A program made the position numbers and the translations under genes. From positions 123,638 to 187,637 of the forward strand of contig NZ_CAJPUY010000014.1 in assembly GCF_905397275.1 (NCBI RefSeq): 64,000 bases of DNA, given 5' to 3'. The notes beneath the pieces were generated by a model. It was not told where the DNA came from, ran no database searches, and saw nothing but the letters and a program-made list of their open reading frames with translations. Below are positions 18,131 to 28,300 of this stretch, in pieces; position 1 is the stretch's first letter, and every line of letters begins with the position of its first letter. This DNA is from Cupriavidus yeoncheonensis (lineage in GTDB: Bacteria; Pseudomonadota; Gammaproteobacteria; Burkholderiales; Burkholderiaceae).

Positions 18131-19195
18131 TTACTGCACGACCTGGGCAAGCTTGCCCGACTTGTACTGGCTGGCGATATCCGTCAGCGATACCGACTTG
18201 ATCTTGCTGGCCTGGCCTTCGCAGCCGAAGGCGATGTAGCGCGCCTTGCAGACCTGCTTGGCGGCTTCGCGGGCCGGCTTCAGGTATTCGCGCGGGTCGA
18301 ACTTGCTCGGATTCTCGGCGAAGAAGCGGCGGATCGCGCCGGTCATCGCCAGGCGGATGTCGGTGTCGATGTTGATCTTGCGCACGCCGTACTTGATGGC
18401 TTCCTGGATTTCCTCGACGGGCACGCCGTAGGTTTCCTTCATGTCGCCGCCGAACTTGCGGATCTCTTCGAGCAGTTCCTGCGGCACCGACGACGAGCCG
18501 TGCATCACCAGGTGGGTGTTGGGGATGCGCGCGTGGATTTCCTTGATGCGGTTGATCGCCAGGATGTCGCCGGTCGGCTTGCGCGTGAACTTGTAGGCGC
18601 CGTGCGAGGTGCCGATGGCGATGGCCAGCGCGTCGAGCTGGGTGGCCTTGACGAAGTCGGCGGCCTGCTCGGGGTCGGTCAGCAGCATGGAGTGGTCCAG
18701 CTTGCCTTCGGCGCCGATGCCGTCTTCTTCGCCGGCTTCACCGGTTTCCAGCGAGCCCAGGCAACCCAGTTCGCCTTCGACGGTCACGCCGATCGCGTGC
18801 GACAGTTGCACGACCTTGCGGGTCACGTCGACGTTGTACTCGTAGTCGGCCGGAGTCTTGCCGTCTTCGCGCAGCGAGCCGTCCATCATCACCGACGAGA
18901 AGCCCAGGTCGATCGCGGCCTGGCAGATGGCCGGCGACTGGCCGTGGTCCTGGTGCATCACCACCGGGATGTGCGGGTAGGCTTCGACCGCGGCTTCGAT
19001 CAGGTGGCGCAGGAAATGCTCGCCAGCGTATTTGCGGGCGCCCGCCGAGGCCTGCATGATGACCGGGGCGTTGACCTCGTCGGCCGCCTGCATGATGGCC
19101 TGGACCTGCTCGAGGTTGTTCACGTTGAATGCCGGCAGACCATAGCCGTTTTCGGCAGCGTGGTCGAGCAGCTGGCGCATCGATACGAGTGGCAT
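18131..19195 (-). CDS. fba: Class II fructose-bisphosphate aldolase
   Basis: A 354-aa zinc-dependent aldolase of the CbbA/Fba type, interconverting fructose-1,6-bisphosphate with DHAP and GAP. Visible are [15 protein letters not shown] at the N-terminus, the metal-binding [21 protein letters not shown] and [17 protein letters not shown], and [17 protein letters not shown]. The start at 19195 ([10 protein letters not shown]) is the family start; the frame continues 30 codons upstream. Downstream of pyk by 138 bases on the same strand. Substrate scope (glycolysis or Calvin cycle) cannot be read from sequence. Confidence 0.95.
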   Translation of the reverse strand: MPLVSMRQLLDHAAENGYGLPAFNVNNLEQVQAIMQAADEVNAPVIMQASAGARKYAGEHFLRHLIEAAVEAYPHIPVVMHQDHGQSPAICQAAIDLGFSSVMMDGSLREDGKTPADYEYNVDVTRKVVQLSHAIGVTVEGELGCLGSLETGEAGEEDGIGAEGKLDHSMLLTDPEQAADFVKATQLDALAIAIGTSHGAYKFTRKPTGDILAINRIKEIHARIPNTHLVMHGSSSVPQELLEEIRKFGGDMKETYGVPVEEIQEAIKYGVRKINIDTDIRLAMTGAIRRFFAENPSKFDPREYLKPAREAAKQVCKARYIAFGCEGQASKIKSVSLTDIASQYKSGKLAQVVQ

Positions 19196-19333
19196 GTCAA
19201 AACTCCTGAAAGTAAATGGGGTGTCTCTGAATCTTGTTCTGCTGGCGCTTTCCGCGGCGCTGGCCATGCTGGCCGGGCAAGTCATTCTGCACCGCTTGCC
19301 GCCGTGCTTCTGCCCGCCACCGCACGATCTGCT

Positions 19334-20770
19334 TCAACTTCCCACCCTGACGATCTTGAGGGTGTTGGTGCCGCCGGGCTGGCCCATGGGCTCGCCGATG
19401 GTCAGCACGATGAAATCGCCGCGCTGCACCACGCCCTGCGCGAGCAGCAGCTCTTCGGCCTGCTCCAGCGCCGTGTCGCGGTCGGTGCTGGCCTGCAGCG
19501 GCAGCGGCACCACGTTGCGGTACAGCTGCATCTTGCGCTGCGACGCCACGTTCGGCGTCATCGCGTAGATCGGCACGTGGATGCGGTGACGGCTCATCCA
19601 CAGCGCGGTCGCGCCCGAATCGGTCAGGGCGGCAATCGCCTTCACCTGCAGATGATAGGCGGTGAACAGCGCACCCATGGCCACCGACTGGTCGATGCGC
19701 GAGAAGGTCTGGTTAAGGAAGTCCGTGTCGAGCTGCACCACCTCGGACTTCTCGGCTTCGATGCAGACCGCGGCCATGGCCTCGACGGTTTCCACCGGGT
19801 AGCGTCCCGCGGCGGTCTCGGCCGACAGCATCACGGCGTCGGTGCCGTCGAGCACGGCGTTGGCCACGTCGGACACCTCGGCGCGCGTCGGCACCGGGTT
19901 CACGATCATGCTTTCCATCATCTGCGTGGCGGTGATGGTCAGCTTGTTGGCCTCGCGCGCCAGACGGATCATGCGCTTCTGCAGCGCCGGCACGGCGGCA
20001 TTGCCGACTTCCACGGCCAGGTCGCCGCGCGCCACCATGATGCCGTCCGAAGCCAGCAGGATTTCTTCCAGCACGCCCGGATTGATGGCCTCGGCACGCT
20101 CGATCTTGGCGATCATGCGCGCCTTGCGGCCATGCGGCTGGCCGGCCACGGCCGCCAGCTGGCGCGCCATTTCCATGTCGGTGGCATTCTTGGGGAAGCT
20201 CACCGCGACATAGTCCGCGCCCAGGGCCATGGCGGTCTTGATGTCGTCCATGTCCTTGGCCGTCAGCGCCGGCGCCGACAGGCCGCCGCCCTGGCGGTTG
20301 ATGCCCTTGTTGTTGGACAGCTCGCCGCCGATGCGCACGGTGGTGAAGATCTCGTTGCCGAGCACGCGGTCCACCACCAGCACGATCAGGCCGTCATTGA
20401 GCAGCAGCAGGTCGCCCGGGCCCACGTCGCGCGGCAGGTCCTGGTAATCCAGGCCGGCGCGCGTTTCGTTGCCCAGCTGGCAGGCCGAATCCAGCACGAA
20501 CGGGGCGCCCGGCTTGAGCGTGATCTTGCCGTTCTCGAACTTGCCCACGCGGATCTTGGGGCCCTGCAGGTCGGCCATGATGGCCACCTCGCGCCCGCAC
20601 GCCTGCGCGGCTTCGCGCACCAGCTTCGCGCGGTCGATATGATCCTGTGAGGTGCCGTGCGAGAAGTTCAGCCGCACCACGTCCACCCCGGCGGCGATCA
20701 TGCGCGTAAGCACTTCCAGCGAACTGGAGGCAGGGCCGATGGTGGCGACGATCTTGGTCGAGCGGGTCAT
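19334..20770 (-). CDS. pyk: Pyruvate kinase
   Basis: A 478-aa cytoplasmic enzyme making pyruvate and ATP from PEP and ADP. It shows STKIVATIGPASSSLEVL, RLNFSHGTSQDH, LQGPKIRVGKF and the active-site lid KIERAEAINPGVLEEIL, then MVARGDLAVEVGN and QMMESMIVNPVPTRAEVSDV. The start at 20770 is preferred over an in-frame ATG 24 bases upstream because AAGGATCT lies at ribosome-binding distance. It follows pgk by 39 bases and is probably co-transcribed. Confidence 0.95.
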   Translation of the reverse strand: MTRSTKIVATIGPASSSLEVLTRMIAAGVDVVRLNFSHGTSQDHIDRAKLVREAAQACGREVAIMADLQGPKIRVGKFENGKITLKPGAPFVLDSACQLGNETRAGLDYQDLPRDVGPGDLLLLNDGLIVLVVDRVLGNEIFTTVRIGGELSNNKGINRQGGGLSAPALTAKDMDDIKTAMALGADYVAVSFPKNATDMEMARQLAAVAGQPHGRKARMIAKIERAEAINPGVLEEILLASDGIMVARGDLAVEVGNAAVPALQKRMIRLAREANKLTITATQMMESMIVNPVPTRAEVSDVANAVLDGTDAVMLSAETAAGRYPVETVEAMAAVCIEAEKSEVVQLDTDFLNQTFSRIDQSVAMGALFTAYHLQVKAIAALTDSGATALWMSRHRIHVPIYAMTPNVASQRKMQLYRNVVPLPLQASTDRDTALEQAEELLLAQGVVQRGDFIVLTIGEPMGQPGGTNTLKIVRVGS

Positions 20771-20809
20771 GGCGGGAGATCCTTGTGCGGACATGGGGCA
20801 GGCCGGTCT

Positions 20810-22006
20810 TCAGCCTGCGGCGCGTTGCTCCAGCACTTCGAACGCGGGCAGCTTCTTGCCCTCCAGGAATTCCAGGAACGCGCCGCCGCCGGTCGAGATG
20901 TAGCCCACGCGGTCGGCAATGCCGTACTTGGCGATGGCGGCCAGCGTGTCGCCGCCACCGGCGATCGAGAAGGCCTTCGAATCGGCGATGGCCTCGGCCA
21001 GCACCTTGGTGCCATTGCCGAACTGGTCGAACTCGAACACGCCCACCGGGCCGTTCCACACGATGGTGCCGGCGGCCTTGAGTTGCTCGGCCAGTTGCGC
21101 GGCGGTCTTCGGACCGATGTCGAGGATCATGTCGTCATCGGCCACGTCCTTGACGTCCTTGACCGTGGCGGCGGCGGTGGCGCTGAATTCCTTGGCGCAG
21201 ACGACATCCACGGGGATGGGCACCGAGGCGCCGCGCGCGGCCATGATGTCGATGATGGTTTTGGCGTCGGCGACCAGGTCGGCCTCGGCCAGCGACTTGC
21301 CGATCTTCAGGCCCGCGGCCAGCATGAAGGTGTTGGCGATGCCGCCACCGACGATCAGGTTGTCCACCTTGTCGGCCAGCGACTTCAGGATGGTCAGCTT
21401 GGTCGACACCTTGGAGCCGGCCACGATGGCCACCAGCGGACGTGCCGGCTGGCCCAGGGCCTTGCCCAGCGCGTCGATCTCGGCGGCCAGCAGCGGGCCG
21501 GCGCAGGCGATCGGGGCGTACCTGGCGATGCCGTGCGTGGTAGCCTCGGCGCGGTGCGCGGTGCCGAACGCGTCATTGACATACACGTCGCACAGCCTGG
21601 CCATCTTCTGCGCCAGTTCGTCGCTGTTCTTCTTCTCGCCCTTGTTCACGCGGCAGTTTTCCAGCAGCACGACCTGGCCCGGCGCGACTTCCACGCCGTC
21701 GACCCAGTTCTGTACCAGTGGCACCGGCTTGCCGAGCAGTTCCGACAGGCGCCTGGCGATGGGCGCCAGCGAGTCGGCCGGCTTGAACTCGCCCTCGGTC
21801 GGGCGGCCCAGGTGCGACGTGACCATCACCGCGGCACCGGCTGCCAGGCAGGCCTCGATGGCGGGCACCGACGCGCGGATGCGGGTGTCCTCGGTGATGT
21901 TGCCGGCGTCGTCCTGCGGCACGTTCATGTCGGCGCGGATGAAGACACGCTTGCCCGAGAGTTTGCCTTGGGAGATGAGGTCGGATAGACGCAGGACGGA
22001 GGTCAT
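20810..22006 (-). CDS. pgk: Phosphoglycerate kinase
   Basis: A 398-aa enzyme transferring phosphate between 1,3-bisphosphoglycerate and ADP. Motifs are [61 protein letters not shown] and the C-terminal [13 protein letters not shown]. The start at 22006 matches the family N-terminus ([10 protein letters not shown]), although the frame is open about 210 codons further upstream without homology. First gene of the pgk-pyk-fba run; its promoter should lie in 22007-22343. Confidence 0.95.
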   Translation of the reverse strand: MTSVLRLSDLISQGKLSGKRVFIRADMNVPQDDAGNITEDTRIRASVPAIEACLAAGAAVMVTSHLGRPTEGEFKPADSLAPIARRLSELLGKPVPLVQNWVDGVEVAPGQVVLLENCRVNKGEKKNSDELAQKMARLCDVYVNDAFGTAHRAEATTHGIARYAPIACAGPLLAAEIDALGKALGQPARPLVAIVAGSKVSTKLTILKSLADKVDNLIVGGGIANTFMLAAGLKIGKSLAEADLVADAKTIIDIMAARGASVPIPVDVVCAKEFSATAAATVKDVKDVADDDMILDIGPKTAAQLAEQLKAAGTIVWNGPVGVFEFDQFGNGTKVLAEAIADSKAFSIAGGGDTLAAIAKYGIADRVGYISTGGGAFLEFLEGKKLPAFEVLEQRAAG

Positions 22007-22343
22007 GAGGGTGTGATGGCGCGAGATTTCGCTGACATTTCGGGGAAACAAGCATTTTACCTGATCGTGGTCATTGCCTACCCGATTCCGGACCAACTGC
22101 CGGCCCTGATGTGCCTGTTCGTGCACAAGCACCTTGCGCAGTGTCTGGTGGCCGACATGCTTCCCCACCAAAGCGGGGTGCGGGGCATGTCCTCCTTGCG
22201 CCCCGAGTGGGTTAATGTACTCAACGTCTGCAATGCCAGACACGCAGCAGCGCCAGAGCCGAACTACAGCGGCCATAACAACAATAAGCCGCCGGGCAAG
22301 CCACAAGCATGCCGGGCGTTCGTCGTGAATGCAGGGGAAGCAG
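22007..22343. other. Divergent intergenic region pgk / LuxR-type regulator
   Basis: 337 bases between pgk (minus) and the first LuxR-type gene (plus). I see no coding sequence with recognisable features. A small inverted repeat GTCTG-N6-CAGAC lies at about 22228-22243, and AGGGGAA at about 22333-22339 is the ribosome site of the plus-strand gene. Confidence 0.4.
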
Positions 22344-23450
22344 ATGAACGAAGCGGACATGCACGGAGCGATCCGTGGCTTGTACGAGGGCATTCTTGAC
22401 CCTGGTGCGTGGCAAAAGAGCCTGTGCACCCTGACCGGGATGGCCGGTACCGCGCACGCATCGATGATGGTGTGGGATACCGTGCGTGACCAGGTCACCG
22501 TCAACGAGATCGTCAATCCGGTGCTGGAGCTGTTTACCGAGTACGAAAGCGACTTCCAGTCCATCGACCCGGCCAAGCAGTTCGCGCCGCGCATGAAGCC
22601 CGGTGACTGGTATATCGACGCGCGCGACCTCGGCGAGGGCGCCATGTCGCGCCATCCGTTCTATCGCGATTTCTTCAACCGGTTCGACCTGCGTTCCTAC
22701 GTGGCTTGCCTGGTCGAGCGCCAGCCGCACTACGAGGTCTACTTCTCGATGCAGCGCGCCATGTCGCAGCCGGCGTTCTCCACCGACGATACGCGCGGCC
22801 TGGCGTGGGTGATCCCGCACATGCGCGGCGCCATGGCCCTGCGTGACCGCACGCAAAGCCTGTCGGCGCTGGCCAGCCTGTCGTCGCAGCTGGTGGAGCG
22901 CCTGAGCTTCGCGCTGCTGGTCATGTCGCCGCGCCGGCAGGTGCTGATGGGCAACCGGGCCGGCGAACAATGGGCGCGGCGCCTGGACCCGGCCGGCAAG
23001 GTGTCGGAATGGACGCTGTCGCGCCCGTTCGGCGACATGCTGCAGGCCGCCTGCGACCCGCAGCGCGCCGCGGCGGCGCAGGCCGCGCGCGCCACCGACG
23101 GCCACGGCAACGGCGCGCAGGTGATCGTGCTGCCGCTGCCGCCGGCCCACGCCTTCGCCGCCGAATGGCAGGAGCCGGCCGCGCTCGTGGTCGTGCATGA
23201 AGACGGCCCCGCGCCGCCGAAGCTGGGCACGGTGCTGCGCGAGCTGTACGGCCTCACGCCTGCCGAGACCCGCCTCGCCACCGCGCTTGCCACCGGGCAG
23301 GGCCTGCCTGAGACCAGCGAGCAGCTGCGCATCCGTCACGAGACTGCCCGCACCCAGCTCAAGGCCGTGTTCCACAAGACCGGCACGGGCAGCCAGGCGC
23401 AGCTTTCGCACCTGCTGTCCCGGCTGGCGGCGGCGCTGGAAGGGGACTGA
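22344..23450 (+). CDS. LuxR-type (C-terminal HTH) transcriptional regulator, copy 1
   Basis: A 368-aa regulator. The C-terminal 65 residues are a LuxR-type HTH ([20 protein letters not shown], then [20 protein letters not shown] and [14 protein letters not shown]). The first 200 residues are a sensory region without a recognised domain. No receiver Asp pattern or autoinducer-binding signature is apparent. The start at 22344 follows a good AGGGGAA site; an in-frame start five codons upstream is less likely. The next gene, 49 bases downstream, is a clear paralogue with the same architecture, so the pair arose by tandem duplication. Target genes are unknown. Confidence 0.8.
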   Translation: MNEADMHGAIRGLYEGILDPGAWQKSLCTLTGMAGTAHASMMVWDTVRDQVTVNEIVNPVLELFTEYESDFQSIDPAKQFAPRMKPGDWYIDARDLGEGAMSRHPFYRDFFNRFDLRSYVACLVERQPHYEVYFSMQRAMSQPAFSTDDTRGLAWVIPHMRGAMALRDRTQSLSALASLSSQLVERLSFALLVMSPRRQVLMGNRAGEQWARRLDPAGKVSEWTLSRPFGDMLQAACDPQRAAAAQAARATDGHGNGAQVIVLPLPPAHAFAAEWQEPAALVVVHEDGPAPPKLGTVLRELYGLTPAETRLATALATGQGLPETSEQLRIRHETARTQLKAVFHKTGTGSQAQLSHLLSRLAAALEGD

Positions 23451-23499
23451 ACCCGCCACGGCCCGGCAATTGCCCTGACAAGAACAAGCAGGAAAGGCA

Positions 23500-24657
23500 A
23501 TGAAAGAAGACGAGATGCACGACACCATTCGCGCGCTCTACCAGGGCATCTTCGATGCCGATGCCTGGCAGCGCAGCCTGGCTGCGCTGTGCCAGTCCAG
23601 CGGCAGCGTCCACGCCGCGCTGGTGGTGCGCGATACCGTGCGCGACCGCGTGCTGGTCAACCAGGTGGTCAACCCGGTGCCCGAAGAGGTCGCCGCCTAC
23701 CGCGACTACTACGAGGCGCTGGACCCGGCGATCCCGTTCGTCTCGCAGCTGACCGTGGGCAACTGGTACATCGACTCGCGCGAGCTTGGCGAGCAGGCCA
23801 TGCGCAGACTGCCGTTCTATGGCGAATTCTTCCGGCAGTTCGGCCTGTCGTCGCTGATGGCCTGCCTGATCGAGCGGCAGCCGCACTATGAAGTCTTCCT
23901 GTCCCTGCAGCGGCCGGAGGGCGGTGCGCGCTATTCGACCGAAGATGCCCGCGCGCTGGACTGGGCCATTCCGCACGTGCGCCACGCCATCGCGCTGCGC
24001 GACCGCACGCGCCAGGTGTCGACGCTCGCGCATGTGTCGGCCGAATTGCTGGAGCGGCTGCCATTCGCGGTGATTGTCTTTGCCGAAGACGGCCAGGTCC
24101 TGCTTGCGAACCACGCCGGGGAGGCGTGGAGCCGCCGGCTGATGCCCGTTGCGGCGGTTGGCGCCGGCGTAGGAACAGCCAGGGCCGACGAATGGCGCCT
24201 GTCGCGACCGTTCCCGGAGGTGCTGCGCGCAGCCGTCGACCCCACCACTGTCCAGCCGGCGCAGGCCCTGCGCGCGACCGGCCCCGACGGCCGCGAGGCC
24301 CAGGTCGTGGTGCTGCCGCTGCCGGCGGCCCACCATCTCGCGGTCGACTGGCAGCACCCTGCCGCGCTGGTCGCGGTGCACGAGGCCGGCGCCCCGGCGC
24401 TGGGCATTGCCGGCGTGCTGCGCGAACTGTACGGACTCACGCCCGCCGAGATCCGGCTGGCCAACCTGCTGACCACGGGCATCGGCCTGCCGGAGGCCTG
24501 CGAGCAGCTCGGCATCCGGCGCGAGACCAGCCGCACCCAGCTCAAGGCGATCTTCACCAAGACCGGCACCGGCACGCAGGCGCAACTGGCGCACCTGCTG
24601 ACCCGGCTTGGCGTGGTGCTGGGCGCCGGCCAGGCGCCGTCAGGCGAGCAGGCGTAG
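23500..24657 (+). CDS. LuxR-type (C-terminal HTH) transcriptional regulator, copy 2
   Basis: 385 aa, paralogous to the preceding gene along its full length. Shared patterns include DTIRALYQGIFDADAWQRSL, NWYIDSRELGEQAMRRLPFY, RQPHYEVFLSLQRP and the HTH ([40 protein letters not shown]). AGGAAAGG lies just upstream of the ATG. The 3' end overlaps the convergent azlD gene by 18 bases. The N-terminal ligand or signal is unknown. Confidence 0.8.
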   Translation: MKEDEMHDTIRALYQGIFDADAWQRSLAALCQSSGSVHAALVVRDTVRDRVLVNQVVNPVPEEVAAYRDYYEALDPAIPFVSQLTVGNWYIDSRELGEQAMRRLPFYGEFFRQFGLSSLMACLIERQPHYEVFLSLQRPEGGARYSTEDARALDWAIPHVRHAIALRDRTRQVSTLAHVSAELLERLPFAVIVFAEDGQVLLANHAGEAWSRRLMPVAAVGAGVGTARADEWRLSRPFPEVLRAAVDPTTVQPAQALRATGPDGREAQVVVLPLPAAHHLAVDWQHPAALVAVHEAGAPALGIAGVLRELYGLTPAEIRLANLLTTGIGLPEACEQLGIRRETSRTQLKAIFTKTGTGTQAQLAHLLTRLGVVLGAGQAPSGEQA

Positions 24658-24963
24658 CGCGGTGTAGACCGCCATGCCCACCGCGATCATGCCCACCATG
24701 CGGCGCGTGAACAGGTAGAACACCGCCGCGCAGATGCCGGCCATGAGCTTGTAGTTGGACGGCGCCAGCGTGAAATGGCCGTGCCAGGTCATCAAATCGG
24801 GCAGGATGATCGCCGCGAGCGCGGCTGCCGGCGCATAGCGCAGCGCGCGCTGGAGCCGGTCCGGCACGGTGACGTGTTCGCCCGCCATAAGGAACAGCGC
24901 GCGCGTGACGATGGTGACGACGGCCATGCCGGCGAGCGCGATCCAGATTTCCGTATGGCTCAT
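24640..24963 (-). CDS. azlD: AzlD-family branched-chain amino-acid exporter subunit
   Basis: A 107-aa membrane protein with about four hydrophobic segments, the small partner of AzlC. Motifs are VTIVTRALFLMAGEHV and LRYAPAAALAAIILPDL. Together the pair exports branched-chain amino acids or analogues in characterised relatives. The ATG overlaps the azlC stop (ATGA), so translation is coupled. The 3' end overlaps the convergent LuxR-type gene by 18 bases. Confidence 0.88.
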   Translation of the reverse strand: MSHTEIWIALAGMAVVTIVTRALFLMAGEHVTVPDRLQRALRYAPAAALAAIILPDLMTWHGHFTLAPSNYKLMAGICAAVFYLFTRRMVGMIAVGMAVYTALRLLA

Positions 24964-25787
24964 GCCTGGTCTCCCTGTTCCGCGCGCTTTGCTGTGGACT
25001 GGGGCGTGGCCTGCGCCGAGGCCTTGCGGCTGTGGATGCGGCGCAGTGTGGCCCGCGCGGCCAGTTCGTCGCTGGCCATGCCGGCGGCGATGGCGCCAAT
25101 CACGGCCACGACCAGGCTCAAGCGGTAGGGCAGGTCGAAGCACAGCAGCGCGAGGATGGCCGATACCACCACGGCCAGCAGCGTCGAGCGCGAATTGATG
25201 GTGGCGAACATCACCGGGATCAGCGCCATGGTGCCGGCCAGCCCCAGGCCCCAGCTGTCCGGGAACAGGCTCGCCAGCACGATGCCGATGATCGACGAGG
25301 TCTGCCACATGGCGAAGTTGGCCAGCGCCATGCCCCAGAAATAGCCTTCCTTGCCCGGCTCATAGCCCGGCGTGCTGTAGCGCTGCATGAAATAGACGAA
25401 ATGCAGGTCGCCGTTGAACGAGCCGAGCAGCGTGCGCCGCCACAGCGGCATGTAGCTGAAATGCGGCTGCAGGCCCGCGCTGAAGATCACGAAGCGCAGG
25501 TTGACGATGGCCGCGGTCAGCCACACGGTCCACAACGGCAGCCCGGCCGCGAACAGCGGCAGCACCGCGAGCTGCGCCGAGCCCGCGTAGACCAGCAACG
25601 ACATGCCGATGGCTTCGGGCACCGTCATCACGGACTTGCTCATCGCCACGCCCGTGACCAGGCCCCATGAGAACACGGCGGGCAGCGACGGCGCAAAGAA
25701 GCACACGCCTTCGATAAACGAGGCGCGCTCGGCCGGTGCAATGCGATGCCAGAGGCGCAACCAGGCCGAGGGTTGTGGGGAAGTCAT
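24960..25787 (-). CDS. azlC: AzlC-family branched-chain amino-acid exporter subunit
   Basis: A 275-aa inner-membrane protein with the AzlC/YgaZ core: APSLPAVFSWGLVTGVAMSK, LLVYAGSAQLAVLPLF and NLRFVIFSAGLQPHF, then further hydrophobic segments. The start at 25787 (MTSPQPSAWLRL) is chosen because upstream in-frame residues are Arg/Pro-rich. The C-terminus is a polar tail. Operon with azlD (4-base overlap). Confidence 0.88.
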   Translation of the reverse strand: MTSPQPSAWLRLWHRIAPAERASFIEGVCFFAPSLPAVFSWGLVTGVAMSKSVMTVPEAIGMSLLVYAGSAQLAVLPLFAAGLPLWTVWLTAAIVNLRFVIFSAGLQPHFSYMPLWRRTLLGSFNGDLHFVYFMQRYSTPGYEPGKEGYFWGMALANFAMWQTSSIIGIVLASLFPDSWGLGLAGTMALIPVMFATINSRSTLLAVVVSAILALLCFDLPYRLSLVVAVIGAIAAGMASDELAARATLRRIHSRKASAQATPQSTAKRAEQGDQA

Positions 25788-25952
25788 GGGCAATGTCGGG
25801 GGAACGCGCGGACGGCGCCGGCGCAGCGGGGGCTGCCGGCATGGCGCCATTATAGAGGCGGACGGCGCCCTGGTAAGCGGATACTTAACAAAATCCGGAC
25901 CGGCGCCGGCTGGCCCCCACGCCGGCCCGCGCGGCCGGCTGTCACGCGTGTC

Positions 25953-27470
25953 TCAAGGGGCGCCGCGATACACCCACTGCATCAGCGCATCATGGGCTTC
26001 CTGCGCTTGCGAGGCATTGGGGTGGTTGATGAAGCTCACCACCACGTAGCGGTCGCCATTGAGCGCATCCACATAGCCGGCCAGTGCGCGCACGTCCTGC
26101 AGCGTGCCGGTCTTGAGATAGGCGTTGCCGGCGGCGTTGGCGCGCGTGAGCCGGTTGCGCAGCGTGCCGTCCACGCCGAGGATCGGCAGCGAATCGAGCA
26201 GCGTCGGGCCGACATTGCTGGCCACCGCCTGCTGCAGCAGCCGCGCCATGTCATAGGCGCTGATGCGTTCCTCGCGCGACAGGCCCGAGCCGTTGTCGAG
26301 CACCAGCCCCGGCATGTCCAGGCCCTGGCGGCTCAGCCAGCGCTGCACCACGCGCGTGGAGCGCGCCGTGCTCGCGGGCCCGCTGCGGTCCATTTCGGCG
26401 CCGATGGTCAGGAATAGCTGGCGCGCCATCACGTTGTTCGAGTACTTGTTGATGTCCCGTACGATCGCACCCAGCGGCTGGCCGTAGTGCCGGGCCAGCA
26501 GCACCGCGCCGCGCGGGACCGTGCCGCCGCGCAGCGCCGGCAGGTGCGTGAAGCGGCCGCCCGCGGCCTGCCACTCGGCGACGAAGCCGCCCCAGGCGAA
26601 TTCGCTGTGCGACAGCGTGGCGATATTGAGCACGTGTTCGCCGCAATCGCTCGCATAGGCGCCCGAGAACGACGCCAGCACCGAGCCGTCCGCCTGCGGC
26701 GCCACGGTCGGGGTGGCGCTCGACTGCCAGTCGCCGCAGCGGCCGCTGGTCAGGGTCAGGCGATTGTCCAGGCGCAGTTGCGCGAGCGCCGGGGTGACCG
26801 AGACGGCCACCGACTGGCTGGCATCGTCCGGCGTCAGCGTGAACGACAGCGTCTTGAACGCGTACAGCAGCGCATCCGGACCGACGTTGTAGGCGCGCTG
26901 GACTTCGCCGTCGATGGTGCCGTTGCCGTTCAGGCCATCGGCGAAGTAGCTGCGGTCGAGCACCAGGTCGCCATTGATGGTGACGGCGCCGGCCGCGCGC
27001 GCGCTGGCCACGAGCTTGGCCATTTCCTCTGGCACCAGCTTCGGGTCGCCGCGTCCGCGCAGGTAGACGTTGCCGTTGACCGTGCCGTTGCCGTCCGGCT
27101 GGCTGTCGGCGTAGAGCGAGGTCTGCCAGCGGTAGTCGGGGCCCAGCAGTTGCAGGCCCGCAAAGGTGGTGACCAGCTTCATGGTCGAGGCCGGGTTCAT
27201 CGGCTGCTGCGCGTTCCAGCTCGCGCGCGCCGATGGGGCACCGATCTTGACCACGTAGAAGCTGGCGGCGCTGGCCGGCACATGCGCGCGTTGCAGCGCC
27301 GTGGCGACCGGGGCCGGCAGGCCGGCGCGAACCAGCGTGGCATCGGCCCGCGTGCTGGCGGAAGTCCTGGCGGCCTTGGCCGGGCGGGCAAGGACGGGTG
27401 GCTGGGCGGCGGCGAGCAGCAGGGCGGCGGCCGCGCAAAACAGAGTGATTCTTCTTGGCATGGCGGCCAT
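25953..27470 (-). CDS. dacB: D-alanyl-D-alanine carboxypeptidase/endopeptidase (PBP4 family)
   Basis: A 505-aa periplasmic penicillin-binding protein, class C type 4, which trims peptidoglycan peptides. The signal peptide covers about residues 1-28. The catalytic triad motifs are STMK (Ser95-Lys98), SNN in DINKYSNNVMARQLF near residue 343 and KTG in AYLKTGTL near 452. A large insert between the SxxK and SxN motifs is typical of PBP4. Two in-frame ATGs (27470 and 27461) are possible starts. Confidence 0.93.
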   Translation of the reverse strand: MAAMPRRITLFCAAAALLLAAAQPPVLARPAKAARTSASTRADATLVRAGLPAPVATALQRAHVPASAASFYVVKIGAPSARASWNAQQPMNPASTMKLVTTFAGLQLLGPDYRWQTSLYADSQPDGNGTVNGNVYLRGRGDPKLVPEEMAKLVASARAAGAVTINGDLVLDRSYFADGLNGNGTIDGEVQRAYNVGPDALLYAFKTLSFTLTPDDASQSVAVSVTPALAQLRLDNRLTLTSGRCGDWQSSATPTVAPQADGSVLASFSGAYASDCGEHVLNIATLSHSEFAWGGFVAEWQAAGGRFTHLPALRGGTVPRGAVLLARHYGQPLGAIVRDINKYSNNVMARQLFLTIGAEMDRSGPASTARSTRVVQRWLSRQGLDMPGLVLDNGSGLSREERISAYDMARLLQQAVASNVGPTLLDSLPILGVDGTLRNRLTRANAAGNAYLKTGTLQDVRALAGYVDALNGDRYVVVSFINHPNASQAQEAHDALMQWVYRGAP

Positions 27471-27533
27471 GTTAACGCATGGCCCGCGGCTGCCGGATGA
27501 CAGGTCCGGCAGCCATCGGGTACCCGCCGGCGA

Positions 27534-28154
27534 CTACTGCGCGCGCGGCGGCGCCAGGCGTCCCAGCAGCGCCTTGAGCGTGGCCTGTTCCGGCGCGGTC
27601 AGCGCCGACGCCACGTGGGCGTCATGGGCGATGACGGCCTGCTTCGCGGCCGCGAGCGTGCGCTTGCCGGTCGGCGTCAGCACCAGGCTGTAGGCACGGC
27701 GATCCCCGGGGGCGGGGCGGCGCGCGACCAGGTTCATCTCTTCCAGGGCATCGACCAGCAACACCGCACCGGAACGCGCGATGCCCAGGATGCGCGCCAG
27801 GTCGGTGAGCTTCAGTTGCGGGTTGCGGGAGACGATGACCAGTGCCGAAAAGCGCGGCGGCGTGATCTGCCATTGCGCAAGCGACGCGACAAAGTCCTCG
27901 TAGATGCGGATCTGCGCGCGGCGGATCGCGTAGCCGACCAGGCTGTCGAGCACGCCATAGTCGATATCCGGCACATGCGGGTCGAAGCCGCTGTCGGCCG
28001 TCGTCCCGGGCGCCGTGGGATCATGCGCCAGCGGTTTGCGTCGCGCTGCCACGGCACGCGTGTTTTTCGGCGTACTGGGCGGGTCGGCCGTATCGGCCAT
28101 ATGGGCCGCACGCGGTGCCATGTCGACGGGGGCGTCTGACGGGTCAGGACTCAT
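27534..28154 (-). CDS. MarR-family transcriptional regulator
   Basis: A 206-aa winged-helix regulator. The MarR domain spans about 68-200: the recognition region is LKLTDLARILGIARSGAVLL and the wing contains RRPAPGDRRAYSLVLTPTGK. A polar, probably disordered extension of about 60 residues precedes it. Its ATG overlaps (ATGA) the stop codon of an ABC substrate-binding-protein remnant, so it once ended a transporter operon. MarR proteins of this kind often sense aromatic acids; the ligand here is unknown. Confidence 0.85.
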   Translation of the reverse strand: MSPDPSDAPVDMAPRAAHMADTADPPSTPKNTRAVAARRKPLAHDPTAPGTTADSGFDPHVPDIDYGVLDSLVGYAIRRAQIRIYEDFVASLAQWQITPPRFSALVIVSRNPQLKLTDLARILGIARSGAVLLVDALEEMNLVARRPAPGDRRAYSLVLTPTGKRTLAAAKQAVIAHDAHVASALTAPEQATLKALLGRLAPPRAQ

Positions 28155-28300
28155 TTGGGCAGCTTCCAGTTGCCGTTCTCGATCGTCAGCATAACGCGCC
28201 CACGCTGGTCAAAGCCACATCGATCTTGCGCGCTGTAGTCGAGTACCCCGTGCGACACCACGATATCGCGCTCGGTCGCCAGTCCTTGCGCGGCACGATG
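28151..28300 (-). pseudogene. C-terminal remnant of an ABC transporter substrate-binding protein
   Basis: Reading the minus strand in the frame that ends in TGA at 28151-28153 gives about 47 residues. They include VSHGVLDYSAQDRCGFD, then RGRVMLTIENGNWKLPK, which resembles the extreme C-terminus of Liv/urea-type periplasmic binding proteins. No start codon with homologous sequence precedes it; the frame runs into non-homologous residues by about 28300-28340, where the PACE gene ends. The rest of the gene appears deleted or replaced. The preserved 4-base overlap with the MarR gene shows they were formerly one operon. Confidence 0.6.

Noticed and set aside
16955..20650. A plus-strand open frame of over 1200 codons
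   Set aside because: Antisense to purE, purC, fba and pyk, all unmistakable by motif; composition is that of a shadow frame.
25921..25939. 7-bp GC hairpin downstream of dacB as a terminator
   Set aside because: No T-run follows and such hairpins are frequent by chance in GC-rich DNA.
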